This document shows positions 1 to 10,030 of a stretch of 64,000 nucleotides of DNA, one piece after another. The translations under genes were made by a program, and so were the position numbers. How positions within the stretch are numbered: the stretch's first letter is position 1; every line of letters begins with the position of its first letter. This DNA comes from Albidovulum sp. (lineage in GTDB: Bacteria > Pseudomonadota > Alphaproteobacteria > Rhodobacterales > Rhodobacteraceae). The notes under the pieces were generated by a model. It was not told the origin of the DNA. It searched no databases and saw only the letters and a program-made list of their open reading frames with translations. The stretch is from assembly GCA_026989275.1 (NCBI GenBank), contig JALSJQ010000029.1, positions 110,792 to 174,791 of the forward strand, read 5' to 3'.

Positions 1-27
1 GGGCGCCAAGCCTTCCTCGGCGCTCAT
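1..27 (-). CDS. Possible 5' end of a divergent gene cut by the window edge
   Basis: On the minus strand an ATG at 27-25 opens a frame reading MSAEEGLAP that runs out of the window without a stop. A weak purine-rich stretch lies just upstream. It would be divergent from the MoxR gene at 180. Nine codons are too few to recognise a family, so this is only a possible gene start. Confidence 0.2.
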
Positions 28-179
28 GTACACATCCGCCGCCCGATTGTCACGCGCAATTCTCGGTGAACCTCCCCGGCGACGGGGCGAAACGAGCGGC
101 GCCAGCCGCGGCCACGCCCGCTTGCCATGGCGCGCCGGCTGGGATAGCTGGAACTGCCCGAAGGAGGAGCGAGGAGCCC

Positions 180-1019
<840 letters not shown>

Positions 1020-1390
1020 ACCGAACTCCGAGGGGCAGGCAAACCTGACCCCGTCTTGCCCGCAAATGCGGCAAGATCCGGGCCGCAGCGCCCGCCGAGG
1101 GCGGATCGCGGCCCCATGATACCGCCATCCTGCCCCGATTCGCCGCCCGCTCCCCCCTCGCGGGGTGCAGAAACCTGACCTGTCCCGGCAGAAATGTGGC
1201 GAAATTCGGGCGAAAGGGACCGTTTTCCTCATCAATAGCGGCCAAAACGGCCGATCTTTCCCTTTCCACCCCCCTTTTCGCCCCATTCAACAGTCCGTTT
1301 CCCGATTTGCGCCACATTTTGCTGGATTTTGCCTCGAATTTGCCGGAAATTGTCAGGGCCGGGTGGGGGCACTGAACCCGGGATACACAG
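1020..1390. repeat. Intergenic region with three imperfect copies of a short element
   Basis: This 371-base gap contains AAACCTGACC at 1041-1050 and again at 1171-1180. Each is followed about 14 bases later by a diverged core of the form AAATG(C/T)GGC...CGGGC (1064-1084 and 1192-1212). A third copy of the core lies inverted at 1301-1321, so the second and third could form long stem arms. A 19-base block at 1342-1360 recurs at 8405-8423. No open frame with a ribosome site was seen. It may be a decayed mobile or regulatory element. Confidence 0.45.
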
Positions 1391-2935
1391 ATGGCACTTT
1401 CGGCCACGGTTTTCGGTCTCGTCGCGGCGAAGCGGCTGTTCCTTGCGTCGGGAAGCGTCTTCGCGCGCGTCACCTGCGGCGTGCTCTCCGTCCGGACGGC
1501 ACCGTACCCCGCCCCGGCGCATGTCCGGTCGGCCCGGACCGTGCGGCGTCTCGCGCCCATCACCCTTCTAGCCCTTGCCGGCTGCATGTCCGCCGAAAGA
1601 GGCGACATCACCCTCACGCGCCGCCCGGCAGAGACGGAGATCGCGCCCGCGGTGGCGCTTCGCACCCCGCCGCCGGCGCTGCCGCAAATAACGCGGCCCG
1701 CGGCGGTCCGGCGCTCCAATGCCGATCTCGCCCGGGATTATCTCGACCTCGTCTTCCGGCTGGAAACCGGCAAGTCCGTCGCCCGTCTCACCCGTTTCGA
1801 CCAGCCGATCCGCGTGGCGCTCGCTCCCGAGGCGCCGGCCACGCTCGCACGGGATCTCGACAGCCTCATCGGCCGACTGCGCCGCGAGGCGGGGCTCGAC
1901 ATCTCCCGCGCCGGGCCGGACGAGACGGCGGCGATCCGCATCAACGTCCTGCCCCGGGCGATGCTGGCGCGCGTCGCCCCCGATGCCGCCTGCTTCGTCG
2001 TCCCCGGCGTGACGAGCTGGCGCGAATTCCTCGCCGCCCGCGGCACCGGCCGGCTCGACTGGGCCCGCCTCTCGCGTCGCGAACGGGCCGCCATCTTCAT
2101 CCCGGCCGACGTGGCACCGCAGGAAGCGCGCGACTGCCTGCACGAGGAGCTGGCCCAGTCCCTCGGCCCGGTGAACGACCTCTACCGTCTCGGCGACAGC
2201 ATCTTCAACGACGACAACATCCAGTCGGTGCTCACCCCGTTCGACATGCTGATGCTGCGGGTCCATCACGACCCCGCCCTGGCAAACGGCATGACACGGG
2301 CCGAGGTCGCCCGCCGCCTGCCCGCGATCCTGGCCCGGCTCAACCCCGCGGGCGAACGCATCGCCCCGGCGCCGCTGGCGAACGATCCCGCCGGGTGGAA
2401 GGAGGCCATCGGACAAGCCCTTTCCGCGCACCGGCCGATGACGGCCCGCATCGCCGCCGCCCGAAGGGCGGTCCGGATCGCGGACCGCGGGCTGGGGCCG
2501 CGGGATCCGCGCACCGCCTTCAGCCACATGGTCCTGGGGCGCCTCGTCTTCGGATCGGACCCGGCCCTCGGCCTGGCCGAGCTCGTCCGCGCCCGGCAGC
2601 TCTATCTCTCCCTCTACGGCACCGAGGACATCCACACCGCCGAGGTCGACCTGCAGCTCGCGACCGTCGCCCTCGCCCGCGGCGATGCCCGCACCAGCCT
2701 ACGCCTTGCCATGCCGGCCATCACCGCCGCACGGCAGGCCGGCAACGCCGCACTCCTCTCCTCGCTCCTGATGGTGGCCGCCGAGGCCAGCGCCCGCACC
2801 GGACAGGCGGCCCGTGCCCGGCAGATGCGCCTCGACTCCCTCAGATGGGCACGCTATGGCATTGGCCGGAACAGCGAGGTGAAAGCCCGGCTGGCCGCGA
2901 TCCGCACCCTCTCGACAGGCGGGCCGGCCGGCTGA
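1391..2935 (+). CDS. DUF2927 family lipoprotein
   Basis: Probable outer-membrane-associated or periplasmic lipoprotein of the DUF2927 family, common in Rhodobacterales and without a known reaction. A lipobox (LLALAGC) follows a short hydrophobic run. The conserved DUF2927 part includes the CFVVPGVTSW and NDLYRLGDSIFNDDN segments. The C-terminal third is rich in Ala and Arg helices and looks TPR-like. The frame opens at ATG 1391, but a GTG at 1541 would place the lipobox about 15 residues from the N-terminus, as expected for a lipoprotein, and is the more likely start. It sits between the AAA+ and VWA genes on the same strand. Confidence 0.75.
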   Translation: MALSATVFGLVAAKRLFLASGSVFARVTCGVLSVRTAPYPAPAHVRSARTVRRLAPITLLALAGCMSAERGDITLTRRPAETEIAPAVALRTPPPALPQITRPAAVRRSNADLARDYLDLVFRLETGKSVARLTRFDQPIRVALAPEAPATLARDLDSLIGRLRREAGLDISRAGPDETAAIRINVLPRAMLARVAPDAACFVVPGVTSWREFLAARGTGRLDWARLSRRERAAIFIPADVAPQEARDCLHEELAQSLGPVNDLYRLGDSIFNDDNIQSVLTPFDMLMLRVHHDPALANGMTRAEVARRLPAILARLNPAGERIAPAPLANDPAGWKEAIGQALSAHRPMTARIAAARRAVRIADRGLGPRDPRTAFSHMVLGRLVFGSDPALGLAELVRARQLYLSLYGTEDIHTAEVDLQLATVALARGDARTSLRLAMPAITAARQAGNAALLSSLLMVAAEASARTGQAARARQMRLDSLRWARYGIGRNSEVKARLAAIRTLSTGGPAG

Positions 2936-2975
2936 GGCGCCCGCCCGCTCAGGCAGACGCATCGGAGGCTGACAC

Positions 2976-3140
2976 ATGCTCCCCTGGCTGGCTCTGGCCC
3001 TCGGCGCCCTCGTCGGTGTCTTCCTCGCCCGCAAGCGCGGCGGCAACGGCTTCGACATCGCCCAGTACGCTGTCGTCCTCGGCATCATCGGCTGGGTGAT
3101 CGGCTACACGATCGCCCTCATCGTCCTGCGCATGGGATAG
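2976..3140 (+). CDS. Small two-helix membrane protein, 54 aa
   Basis: A short frame beginning MLPWLALALGALVGVF, with a basic loop (ARKRGG) and a second hydrophobic stretch (VVLGIIGWVIGYTIALIVL), so two membrane helices. ATCGGAGG lies 8 bases before the ATG, and the stop is 3 bases before the start of the VWA gene, implying co-transcription and coupled translation. No family is recognised. It may be a membrane partner of the AAA+/VWA pair (inference). Confidence 0.6.
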   Translation: MLPWLALALGALVGVFLARKRGGNGFDIAQYAVVLGIIGWVIGYTIALIVLRMG

Positions 3141-3143
3141 GGC

Positions 3144-4328
3144 ATGTTCCGGCGCTTCTTCGAGGAACTGCGCGAGGAAGGCATCCCGGTTTCCCTGCGC
3201 GAATATCTCGCCTTCCTCGAGGCGCTCAGGGCCGAGGTGGTCCTCCACGATGTCGAAGGGTTCTACCATCTCGGCCGGGCGGCGATGGTGAAGGACGAGC
3301 GGCACTTCGACCGCTATGATCGTGTCTTCGCCCGCGTCTTTTCCGGGCTGGAGACCATCACCCCGGCCGAGGTGCTCGAAGCGCTCGATCTGCCCGCGGA
3401 CTGGCTCCGCAAGATGGCGGAGCGCCATCTCAGCCCGGAGGAAATGGCCGAAATCGAGGCGCTGGGCGGCTTTGAGAAACTGATGGAAACGCTGAAGAAG
3501 CGGCTGGCCGAACAGAAGGAGCGCCACCAGGGCGGCAGCAAGTGGATCGGCACCGCCGGCACTTCCCCCTTCGGGGCCTGGGGCTACAATCCCGAGGGCG
3601 TCCGCATCGGCCAGAGCGAAAGCCGCCATCGGCGGGCGGTGAAGGTGTGGGACCGGCGCGAGTTCCGCAACCTGGCCGACGATGTCGAGCTCGGCACCCG
3701 CACCATCAAGATCGCCCTGCGCCGGCTGCGCCGCTGGGCACGGGAGGGAGCGGAGGAGGAACTCGACCTCGAAGGCACGATCCGCGCCACCGCCGAGAAG
3801 GGCTGGCTCGATCTCAAGCTCAGGCCCGAGCGGCGCAATGCGGTCAAGGTGCTGATGTTTCTCGATGTCGGCGGTTCGATGGACCCGCATGTGAAGCGCG
3901 TCGAGGAGCTTTTCTCGGCCGCGCGCTCCGAATTCGGCCATCTCGAATACTACTACTTCCACAACTGCCTCTACGAATTCGTCTGGCGCGACAATAGCCG
4001 CCGCTGGTCCGAACGCATCGCCACCCGTGATCTCCTCAACACCTACGGGGCGGACTGGAAGTGCATCTTCGTCGGCGATGCGGCCATGAGCCCCTACGAG
4101 ATCCTCTATCCGGGCGGGGCCAACGAACACTGGAACGAAGAAGCCGGAGAGGTGTGGCTGCGCCGCGCCCGAGAGGCCTGGCCCGACAATGCCTGGCTCA
4201 ACCCGCTGCCGGAGCCGCATTGGCCCCACACCCCGTCGATTGGCCTCGTGCGCGAGATCTTCGAGAACCGGATGTATCCCCTCACCCTCCGGGGCATCGA
4301 GGCGGCGGTGAAGGAGCTCGGGCGATGA
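3144..4328 (+). CDS. CoxE-like VWA domain protein
   Basis: A 394-residue VWA-domain protein of the CoxE-like group, the usual partner of MoxR AAA+ ATPases. The N-terminal half is helical and charged. The C-terminal VWA fold starts around residue 230 with the MIDAS-like segment DVGGS at 241-245, where the middle Ser of the classical DxSxS is Gly. Other VWA segments are YYYFHNCLYE and FVGDAAMSP. The start at 3144 follows the small membrane gene by 3 bases. The stop overlaps the next ATG in an ATGA. Function with the upstream ATPase is inferred from family pairing. Confidence 0.85.
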   Translation: MFRRFFEELREEGIPVSLREYLAFLEALRAEVVLHDVEGFYHLGRAAMVKDERHFDRYDRVFARVFSGLETITPAEVLEALDLPADWLRKMAERHLSPEEMAEIEALGGFEKLMETLKKRLAEQKERHQGGSKWIGTAGTSPFGAWGYNPEGVRIGQSESRHRRAVKVWDRREFRNLADDVELGTRTIKIALRRLRRWAREGAEEELDLEGTIRATAEKGWLDLKLRPERRNAVKVLMFLDVGGSMDPHVKRVEELFSAARSEFGHLEYYYFHNCLYEFVWRDNSRRWSERIATRDLLNTYGADWKCIFVGDAAMSPYEILYPGGANEHWNEEAGEVWLRRAREAWPDNAWLNPLPEPHWPHTPSIGLVREIFENRMYPLTLRGIEAAVKELGR

Positions 4329-4687
4329 AACGACGGACCGCCCTCATCGCCCTCCTCGTGCTGTCGCTGGCGCTGGCCGGCCTCTTCACGGCCCGGGCGG
4401 TGATGATCGCGACAATGCTGCGCAATGAAGGCCCGGCGTCCACCTTGCCGATCGCCCCGTGGATGACCCCGCGCTACATCGTCCGCGCCTATCATGTGCC
4501 CCCTTCCGAGATGCGGGCGCTCCTCGACCTCTCCCCCGGCGAAGGCGGACGGCTCACCCTCGAGGAAATCGCCGCGCGGCGCGGCGTGCCGGTCGAGACG
4601 CTGATCGCCCGCATCGAACAGGCCCTGCCGGCAGACGCGCCTTCCGAGGGAAAGGCGCCGCAAGCGGAGAGCGGTGGCCGGCCATGA
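4325..4687 (+). CDS. Hypothetical membrane-anchored protein, 120 aa
   Basis: No family recognised. The N-terminus (MKRRTALIALLVLSLALAGLF) is a basic-hydrophobic signal anchor. The middle has a compact hydrophilic stretch, and residues 65-100 read like a small helix-turn-helix (LTLEEIAARRGVPVETLIARIEQAL), possibly a degenerate periplasmic HTH-like fold. It overlaps the VWA stop by 4 bases (ATGA), and its own stop overlaps the next ATG by 4 bases, so it is translationally coupled on both sides. Confidence 0.7.
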   Translation: MKRRTALIALLVLSLALAGLFTARAVMIATMLRNEGPASTLPIAPWMTPRYIVRAYHVPPSEMRALLDLSPGEGGRLTLEEIAARRGVPVETLIARIEQALPADAPSEGKAPQAESGGRP

Positions 4688-5331
4688 CCGAGTTCGTCGA
4701 CTCGCTGCTGGCGCTCATCCCCGAATGGGGCGCCCTCTCGCTCGCCCTCATCACCTATCTGAGCTGCCTGGCGGTGCCGATACCCGCTTCGCTGGCGATG
4801 ATGGCAGGCGGAGCCTTCGCCGCGGCCGGCGATCTCGACCCGCTGGCAATCTCCTTCGGAGCGCTGGGGGGCGCCCTTCTGGGAGACCAGAGCGGCTATC
4901 TTGCCGGCCGATTCGGCGGCGTCCTGATCGCCCGGAGACGTCGGCGGCAGGATCCGGCGGGGACGCGGCAAGGGGGCGGCGGAAGAAGCGAGGCGCTCCT
5001 CGTTCGGGCTCGGGCGCTGCTCGAGCGGCACGGCGCGCTCGGCATCTTCTTCTCGCGCTGGCTGCTCGCGCCCCTCGGACCGTGGATGAACCTCACGGCC
5101 GGGGCCGTCGGCTTTCCTTGGCCGCGCTTCACGCTCTGGGCCGCGCTCGGCGAAATCGTCTGGGTCGGCCTCTATGTCGGTCTCGGCATGGTGTTCGTCG
5201 AAAGCTTCCCCCTCGTGGCTGAATTCCTCGGCGATCTCTCGATGGCGCTGGTCCTGCTCGCGGCCGCGCTGGCCATCGCATGGTGGCTCTGGCGTCACGG
5301 GCAGGGCGGCACGGCCCGCAAACGCTTCTGA
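4684..5331 (+). CDS. DedA family membrane protein
   Basis: A 215-residue polytopic inner-membrane protein of the DedA/VTT (SNARE-associated) family, thought to act as lipid-carrier or lipid flippases. Diagnostic segments are the re-entrant FxGRxxG-like part (GDQSGYLAGRFGG), the SRWLLAPLGPWMNLTAG segment near residue 125, and the C-terminal VGLYVGLG helix. Residues about 85-105 form an unusually Arg/Gly-rich loop. The start overlaps the previous stop (ATGA). It is the last gene of the coupled set beginning at 3144. Confidence 0.85.
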   Translation: MTEFVDSLLALIPEWGALSLALITYLSCLAVPIPASLAMMAGGAFAAAGDLDPLAISFGALGGALLGDQSGYLAGRFGGVLIARRRRRQDPAGTRQGGGGRSEALLVRARALLERHGALGIFFSRWLLAPLGPWMNLTAGAVGFPWPRFTLWAALGEIVWVGLYVGLGMVFVESFPLVAEFLGDLSMALVLLAAALAIAWWLWRHGQGGTARKRF

Positions 5332-5492
5332 ACGACCCTTCGCACAGGGAAATCCGGGCTCTCCACCGCCCTTCCCCTCCTGCCTCGCCTGCCCCCGTCA
5401 CACCGTTCTCCGCCCCGAGAGAGTTTGTGGCGCGACAATCGTTGCACGAGCAACATCCTTCCGCTATCCTCCCCCCGATCCCATCCCCGGAG

Positions 5493-6668
5493 ATGCGCAT
5501 GTCCGACGCCCCTGCCTACGAGATCGACCTCGCCGCCTTCACCGCCGACCCCTACCCGGATCTCGCCCGGATGCGGGCCGAATGTCCGATCTGCTTCGTG
5601 CCGCAGCTCGGGGCGACCCTGCTCACCCGGCGCGACGACATCCACCGCCAGGAAAAGCGCATCGACGTGTTCTCCTCGGCCCAGCCCGAAGGGCTGATGA
5701 CCCGGCTGATGGGCGAGAACATGATGCGGCGCGACGGAGAGACGCATCTGGCCGAACGCAAGATCGTCATGCAGGCGCTTTCGCCGCGAGCGATCGAGAC
5801 GCATTGGCGCCCCGCCTTCCGCCGCATCGCCGAGGAGATCCTCGCCGATCTCGCACCCCGCGGGCAGGCCGATCTCGTGCGCGACTATGCCATGCCGCTC
5901 GCCGCACGGGCGCTCTGCGCCATCACCGGGCTCGAGAACATGAGCTGGCAGGAACTCGACCGCACCAGCCAGGGCATGATCGACGGCATTTCGAACTATG
6001 CCGGCGATGCGGAGGTGGAGGCCCGCTGTCTCGAATGCGTCGCCTCGATCGACCGGCACATCGACGAACGGATCAACGATCCCGCCCTTGCCGAAACGCC
6101 GAACATGATGGCGGTGATGAAGGCGGCGGGGCTCGACATCGAGCGCATCAAGGTCAACATCCGGCTGACGATATCGGGCGGTCAGAACGAGCCGCGCGAC
6201 GTGATCGCCGGCGCATCCTGGGCGCTCCTCTCCCATCCCGACCAGCGCGCGCTGATCGAGGCGGGCGAGGCGACATGGGACGACGCCTTCGGCGAATACA
6301 CCCGCTGGATCAGCCCGATCATGATGTCGCCGCGCCGCATCGCCCGGCGCGACACGGTCGAAGGGGTGACCTTCGAACCCGAGGACCGCGCCTTCCTGAT
6401 GTTCGGTTCGGCCAACCGCGACGAGGCCCATTTCGAACACCCAGAGCGTTTCGACATCACCCGCGACACCTCGGCCGCGATCGTCTTCGGATCGGGGCCG
6501 CATCTGTGCGCCGGCAAGTGGGTCAGCCGGGCGATGATCGCCGATGTCGCCCTGCCGCTGCTGTTCGAACGGCTGCCGGGGCTGCGGCTCGACCCCGAGA
6601 GCGATACGCGATTCACCGGCTGGGCTTTCCGCGGGCCGATCACGGTGCCGGTGGTGTGGGACGCCTGA
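5493..6668 (+). CDS. Cytochrome P450
   Basis: A 391-residue bacterial cytosolic P450 monooxygenase; substrate unknown. The haem-binding loop FGSGPHLCAG near residue 335 carries the axial Cys. The I-helix segment reads SGGQNEPRD instead of the usual AGxET/D, a variant seen in one group of proteobacterial P450s. ATG 5493 or the in-frame ATG 5499 (MSDAPAYEID) is the start; the frame stays open further upstream but without P450 character. A hairpin GTTGC...GCAAC lies at about 5442-5455. No dedicated ferredoxin or reductase gene is adjacent. Confidence 0.9.
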   Translation: MRMSDAPAYEIDLAAFTADPYPDLARMRAECPICFVPQLGATLLTRRDDIHRQEKRIDVFSSAQPEGLMTRLMGENMMRRDGETHLAERKIVMQALSPRAIETHWRPAFRRIAEEILADLAPRGQADLVRDYAMPLAARALCAITGLENMSWQELDRTSQGMIDGISNYAGDAEVEARCLECVASIDRHIDERINDPALAETPNMMAVMKAAGLDIERIKVNIRLTISGGQNEPRDVIAGASWALLSHPDQRALIEAGEATWDDAFGEYTRWISPIMMSPRRIARRDTVEGVTFEPEDRAFLMFGSANRDEAHFEHPERFDITRDTSAAIVFGSGPHLCAGKWVSRAMIADVALPLLFERLPGLRLDPESDTRFTGWAFRGPITVPVVWDA

Positions 6669-6742
6669 CCGGCCCGGCCGCGCAACGCGCACAGGCCCCC
6701 CTTCGCCTTGCCTTCCGGGGCGGGCGTCGCCATATCGGGAAC

Positions 6743-7432
6743 ATGCTCAGGTTCACCCCGATATTGCTGGCCGTTGCCTACGGGGTGCTGATGTATCTCT
6801 TCTCGGCCTGGCGACTGAAGCACGAGCTCGACGCCCGCTCCACCCGCCTTGCCGATCCGCGCATCGCTGCCCTTGTCCGCAGGATGGCCGCCGTGCTCGA
6901 TCTCGAGGAGATCCCGGTGCACATCTACGAGATCGGCCCCGTCAACGGGCTGGCCGCGCCCGACGGGCGCATCTTCGTCACCCGCGGCTTCATGGAGAAA
7001 TATGCCGCCGGCGAGGTGACGGCCGAGGAGATCGGCTCGGTGATCGCCCATGAGCTCGGCCATGTCGCTCTCGGTCATGCCCGACGGCGCATGGTGGATT
7101 TCTCGCTCCAGAACGCCGTGCGCGTCGGGCTCGGCATGGTGCTCTCGCGCCTGCTGCCGGGCCTCGGGGCGATGGTGGCGAACCTCGTTGCCTCCCTCCT
7201 CACCGCCCGGCTTTCGCGGGAGGACGAATACGAGGCCGACGCCTGGGCCGCGGCCCTTCTCGTCAAGAGCGGGATCGGCACCGGCCCGCAGAAGAGCCTC
7301 TTCCGCAAGCTCGAGAGGCTCTCGGGGCATGCCGGGCCGATGCCGGCCTGGCTCATGTCGCATCCCAAGGTCGCGGACCGGATCGCCGCCATCGAGGCGC
7401 TCGAGCGCAAATGGCACCTCGCCGGCGGCTGA
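6743..7432 (+). CDS. M48 family membrane metalloprotease
   Basis: A 229-residue zinc protease of the HtpX/Ste24-like M48 family. The HELGH zinc motif is near residue 107, with a downstream Glu ligand candidate in REDEYEADAWA. An N-terminal hydrophobic segment (ILLAVAYGVLMYLFSAW) anchors it, and a second hydrophobic stretch lies after the HELGH helix. ATG 6743 is chosen because the anchor begins there. It lies 74 bases after the P450 gene. Probable role is membrane protein quality control; substrate not known. Confidence 0.85.
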   Translation: MLRFTPILLAVAYGVLMYLFSAWRLKHELDARSTRLADPRIAALVRRMAAVLDLEEIPVHIYEIGPVNGLAAPDGRIFVTRGFMEKYAAGEVTAEEIGSVIAHELGHVALGHARRRMVDFSLQNAVRVGLGMVLSRLLPGLGAMVANLVASLLTARLSREDEYEADAWAAALLVKSGIGTGPQKSLFRKLERLSGHAGPMPAWLMSHPKVADRIAAIEALERKWHLAGG

Positions 7433-7459
7433 GCGCCGAACGGCGGAACGGCCCCGTCC

Positions 7460-8227
7460 TCACTCGCTTCCGCTTCCCGCATCGGGTCCGGCAAGCCCCG
7501 GCACTGCGGCGATATTGCCGAGGATGATGCTGCGCGAGCGCGAGGCGTATTCCCGCCGCCACAGCACCACGAGCGTGATGCCCGTGGCCACGAGAAGCCC
7601 GATCGGGCCGATCAGCCAGGCCAGGGCCGCAAGGGCGAAATAGACCGATCGCAGGCCGCGGTTGAAGCTGCGGGCCGCGGTGATGTTGACCTCGGCCGCC
7701 TGCCGCGCCCGCATCCGCGCCCGCGGGTCCGCCGGATCCTCGGGCACGGCGGCCATGAGGATGGCGCAATATCCGAAGAGCCGCTGCGACCAGACGAACT
7801 TGAGAAAGGCGTTGGTCAGCACCAGAAGGCACAGGAGCAGCTTCATCTCCCATACCGCCGCCGGCGCCGCCGCGAGGCTCAGATCCCGCGCCACGCCGAC
7901 GAGCCGCTCGCTGTTGCCGATGAGCGCCAGAAGACCGCCGATGCCGAGCATCGCCCCCGAGGCGAAGAAGGTCGTGCCCTGGCGCAGATTGTAGAGGATC
8001 GAGGCGTCGAACATGCGGGCGGTGCGCTGGACGAACACCTCCATCCATTCGCGCCGGTAGCGCGCCATCAGCACCGCCACGGACGGGCGGGTGGCCGTCT
8101 CGCGGTCGATCAGCCAGCCGATGCCCCACCAGGCAAGAAGAAAGGCCGACACCGCCACCCCGTCCCAGGGGGAGAGCAGCATCAGCCGGTCGCGCAGCCC
8201 GACGAGCAGGGTTTCCTCTCCGAACAT
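7460..8227 (-). CDS. DUF599 family membrane protein
   Basis: A 255-residue membrane protein of the DUF599 family. About four hydrophobic segments are visible (AVSAFLLAWWGIGWLI, FFASGAMLGIGGLLALIG, LLLCLLVLTNAFLKFVW, LAALAWLIGPIGLLVATGI). The family signature NLRQGTTFFAS is present, as is AARSFNRGLRSVYFALA. ATG at 8227 (MFGEETLLV) is preferred over longer starts that add a basic low-complexity leader. It is convergent with the M48 gene and divergent from glcD. Function unknown. Confidence 0.8.
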   Translation of the reverse strand: MFGEETLLVGLRDRLMLLSPWDGVAVSAFLLAWWGIGWLIDRETATRPSVAVLMARYRREWMEVFVQRTARMFDASILYNLRQGTTFFASGAMLGIGGLLALIGNSERLVGVARDLSLAAAPAAVWEMKLLLCLLVLTNAFLKFVWSQRLFGYCAILMAAVPEDPADPRARMRARQAAEVNITAARSFNRGLRSVYFALAALAWLIGPIGLLVATGITLVVLWRREYASRSRSIILGNIAAVPGLAGPDAGSGSE

Positions 8228-8382
8228 GGCACCACGATAGAACGTCGGCGGGCATCTGTCATCCATGCGCCCCATCCGGCGGACACCGGACGAACGAGCG
8301 GCGCCATGCCCTTGCCTCGCGGCGCCGGAAGGCCGACAATCGGCTTGCGTCGATACCCGGCGATCACTATTCTTCGCGCAAG

Positions 8383-8401
8383 TTTGGAAATATTTTCCAA
8401 A
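8383..8401. promoter_or_regulatory. 19-bp perfect palindrome upstream of glcD, probable operator
   Basis: TTTGGAAA, three bases TAT, then TTTCCAAA: 8-bp perfect arms in the divergent gap between the DUF599 gene and glcD, about 80 bases before the glcD start. It is AT-rich in a GC-rich background, as expected for a repressor or activator site. A regulator is not encoded nearby, so its identity is open. Confidence 0.5.
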
Positions 8402-8483
8402 ACAGCCGAAAATTGTCGGGGCCATACGGATAGCGGAACGGCCCCATCAACCGCACCGGCGCCCGGCCGGCAAGGAGGCAGAG

Positions 8484-9977
8484 ATGGAACTTCCGGCACC
8501 CGACCCGTCGATCCTCGCCCGTCGCGATGCCATTCTCGCCCGGCTTCGGCAGGCGGTGGGCGCGGAGGGGCTCATCACCGACCCGGTCGAGACCAGGGCC
8601 TACGAATGCGACGCGCTCTCGGCCTATCGCTGCCCGCCGATGGCGGTGGTGCTGCCGAAGAGCACCGAGGAGGTCGCCCGCATCATGCGCATCTGCCACG
8701 AGGAGGGCGTGCCCGTCACGCCGCGCGGCTCGGGCACGTCGCTTGCGGGCGGCGCCCTGCCCACGGCCGATTCGATCATCCTCGGCACGTCGCGGCTCAA
8801 CCGGGTGCTCGAGGTCGATTACGACAACCGCTTCATCCGCGTCGAGGCCGGGCGCACCAATCTTTCCGTCACCCAGGAGGTCGAGAGCGACGGTTTCTTC
8901 TACGCCCCCGACCCGTCCTCCCAGCTCGCCTGCGCCATTGCCGGCAACATCGCGATGAATTCGGGCGGCGCCCACTGCCTGAAATACGGCGTGACGGTGA
9001 ACAATCTTCTCGGGGTGAAGATGGTGATGGCCGACGGGGAGATCGTCGAGATCGGCGGGCCCTGGGCCGATCTGCCGGGCTATGACTGGCTCGCTCTCGT
9101 CACCGGCTCGGAAGGCCAGCTCGGCATCGTCACCGAGGCCGTGCTGCGGATCCTGCCCCGGCCCGAGGGAGCGCGGCCGATCCTCCTCGCCTTTCCCTCG
9201 AACGAGATCGCCGGGGCCTGCGTTGCCGACATCATCCGCGCCGGCATCCTGCCCGTGGCCATCGAGTTCATGGACCGGCCGGTGCTCGAGGCGGTGGAAC
9301 GTTTCGTCGGGGCGGGCTACCCCGAATGCGAAGCGCTGCTCATCGTCGAGGTCGAGGGATCGGAGGAGGAAATCGACACCGAGCTTGCGCGCATCCGCGC
9401 CATTGCCGAAACCCACGACCCGATCGAGATCCGCGAGGCCCGCGACGAGGCCGACGCTGCGCGGATCTGGGCCGGGCGCAAGTCGGCCTTCGGCGCCATG
9501 GGACAGATCAACGACTATATCTGCCTCGACGGCACCATCCCCGTCTCTCGCCTGCCCGACGTGCTCAAGGGCATCGGCGACCTCGCCCGCAAATACGATC
9601 TCGGCGTCGGCAACGTCTTCCACGCCGGCGACGGCAACATGCATCCGCTCATTCTCTACGACGCCAACGACCCGGAGGAATTCGCCCGGGCCGAGGCCAT
9701 GGGAGCAGAGGTGCTCAGGCTCTGCGTCGAGGCCGGGGGCTGCCTCACGGGCGAGCATGGCGTCGGCGTCGAGAAGCGCGAGCTGATGCCGGCCCAGTTC
9801 AGCCGCGCCGATCTCGAGGCGCAGATGGACGTGAAGGACGTGTTCGACCCGAACTGGATCCTCAACCCGGCCAAGGTCTTCCCACTCACGCTCTCGGCCC
9901 CGCGGCGCGAAAGGAGAAGGCCCGGCGCCGCGGCCGGTGCCGACTCTCCTCCCGCTCCTCCCGGCCAGGCCGCCTGA
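8484..9977 (+). CDS. glcD: Glycolate oxidase, FAD-linked subunit GlcD
   Basis: A 497-residue flavoprotein that oxidises glycolate to glyoxylate as part of the GlcDEF complex. The PCMH-type FAD domain has PRGSGTSLAGGALP near residue 80. The C-terminal FAD-oxidase domain carries GNVFHAGDGNMHP and the GEHGVGVEKRELM motif, with conserved His residues of the GlcD/lactate dehydrogenase family. The C-terminal about 30 residues are an Arg/Ala/Pro tail not needed by the family. ATG 8484 has AAGGAGG seven bases upstream. First gene of glcDEF. Confidence 0.95.
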   Translation: MELPAPDPSILARRDAILARLRQAVGAEGLITDPVETRAYECDALSAYRCPPMAVVLPKSTEEVARIMRICHEEGVPVTPRGSGTSLAGGALPTADSIILGTSRLNRVLEVDYDNRFIRVEAGRTNLSVTQEVESDGFFYAPDPSSQLACAIAGNIAMNSGGAHCLKYGVTVNNLLGVKMVMADGEIVEIGGPWADLPGYDWLALVTGSEGQLGIVTEAVLRILPRPEGARPILLAFPSNEIAGACVADIIRAGILPVAIEFMDRPVLEAVERFVGAGYPECEALLIVEVEGSEEEIDTELARIRAIAETHDPIEIREARDEADAARIWAGRKSAFGAMGQINDYICLDGTIPVSRLPDVLKGIGDLARKYDLGVGNVFHAGDGNMHPLILYDANDPEEFARAEAMGAEVLRLCVEAGGCLTGEHGVGVEKRELMPAQFSRADLEAQMDVKDVFDPNWILNPAKVFPLTLSAPRRERRRPGAAAGADSPPAPPGQAA

Positions 9978-10030
9978 AGAGCCCTCCCCTGCACCCGCCC
10001 GCATCCGCCACCCTTTTCGAGCCACGACCC

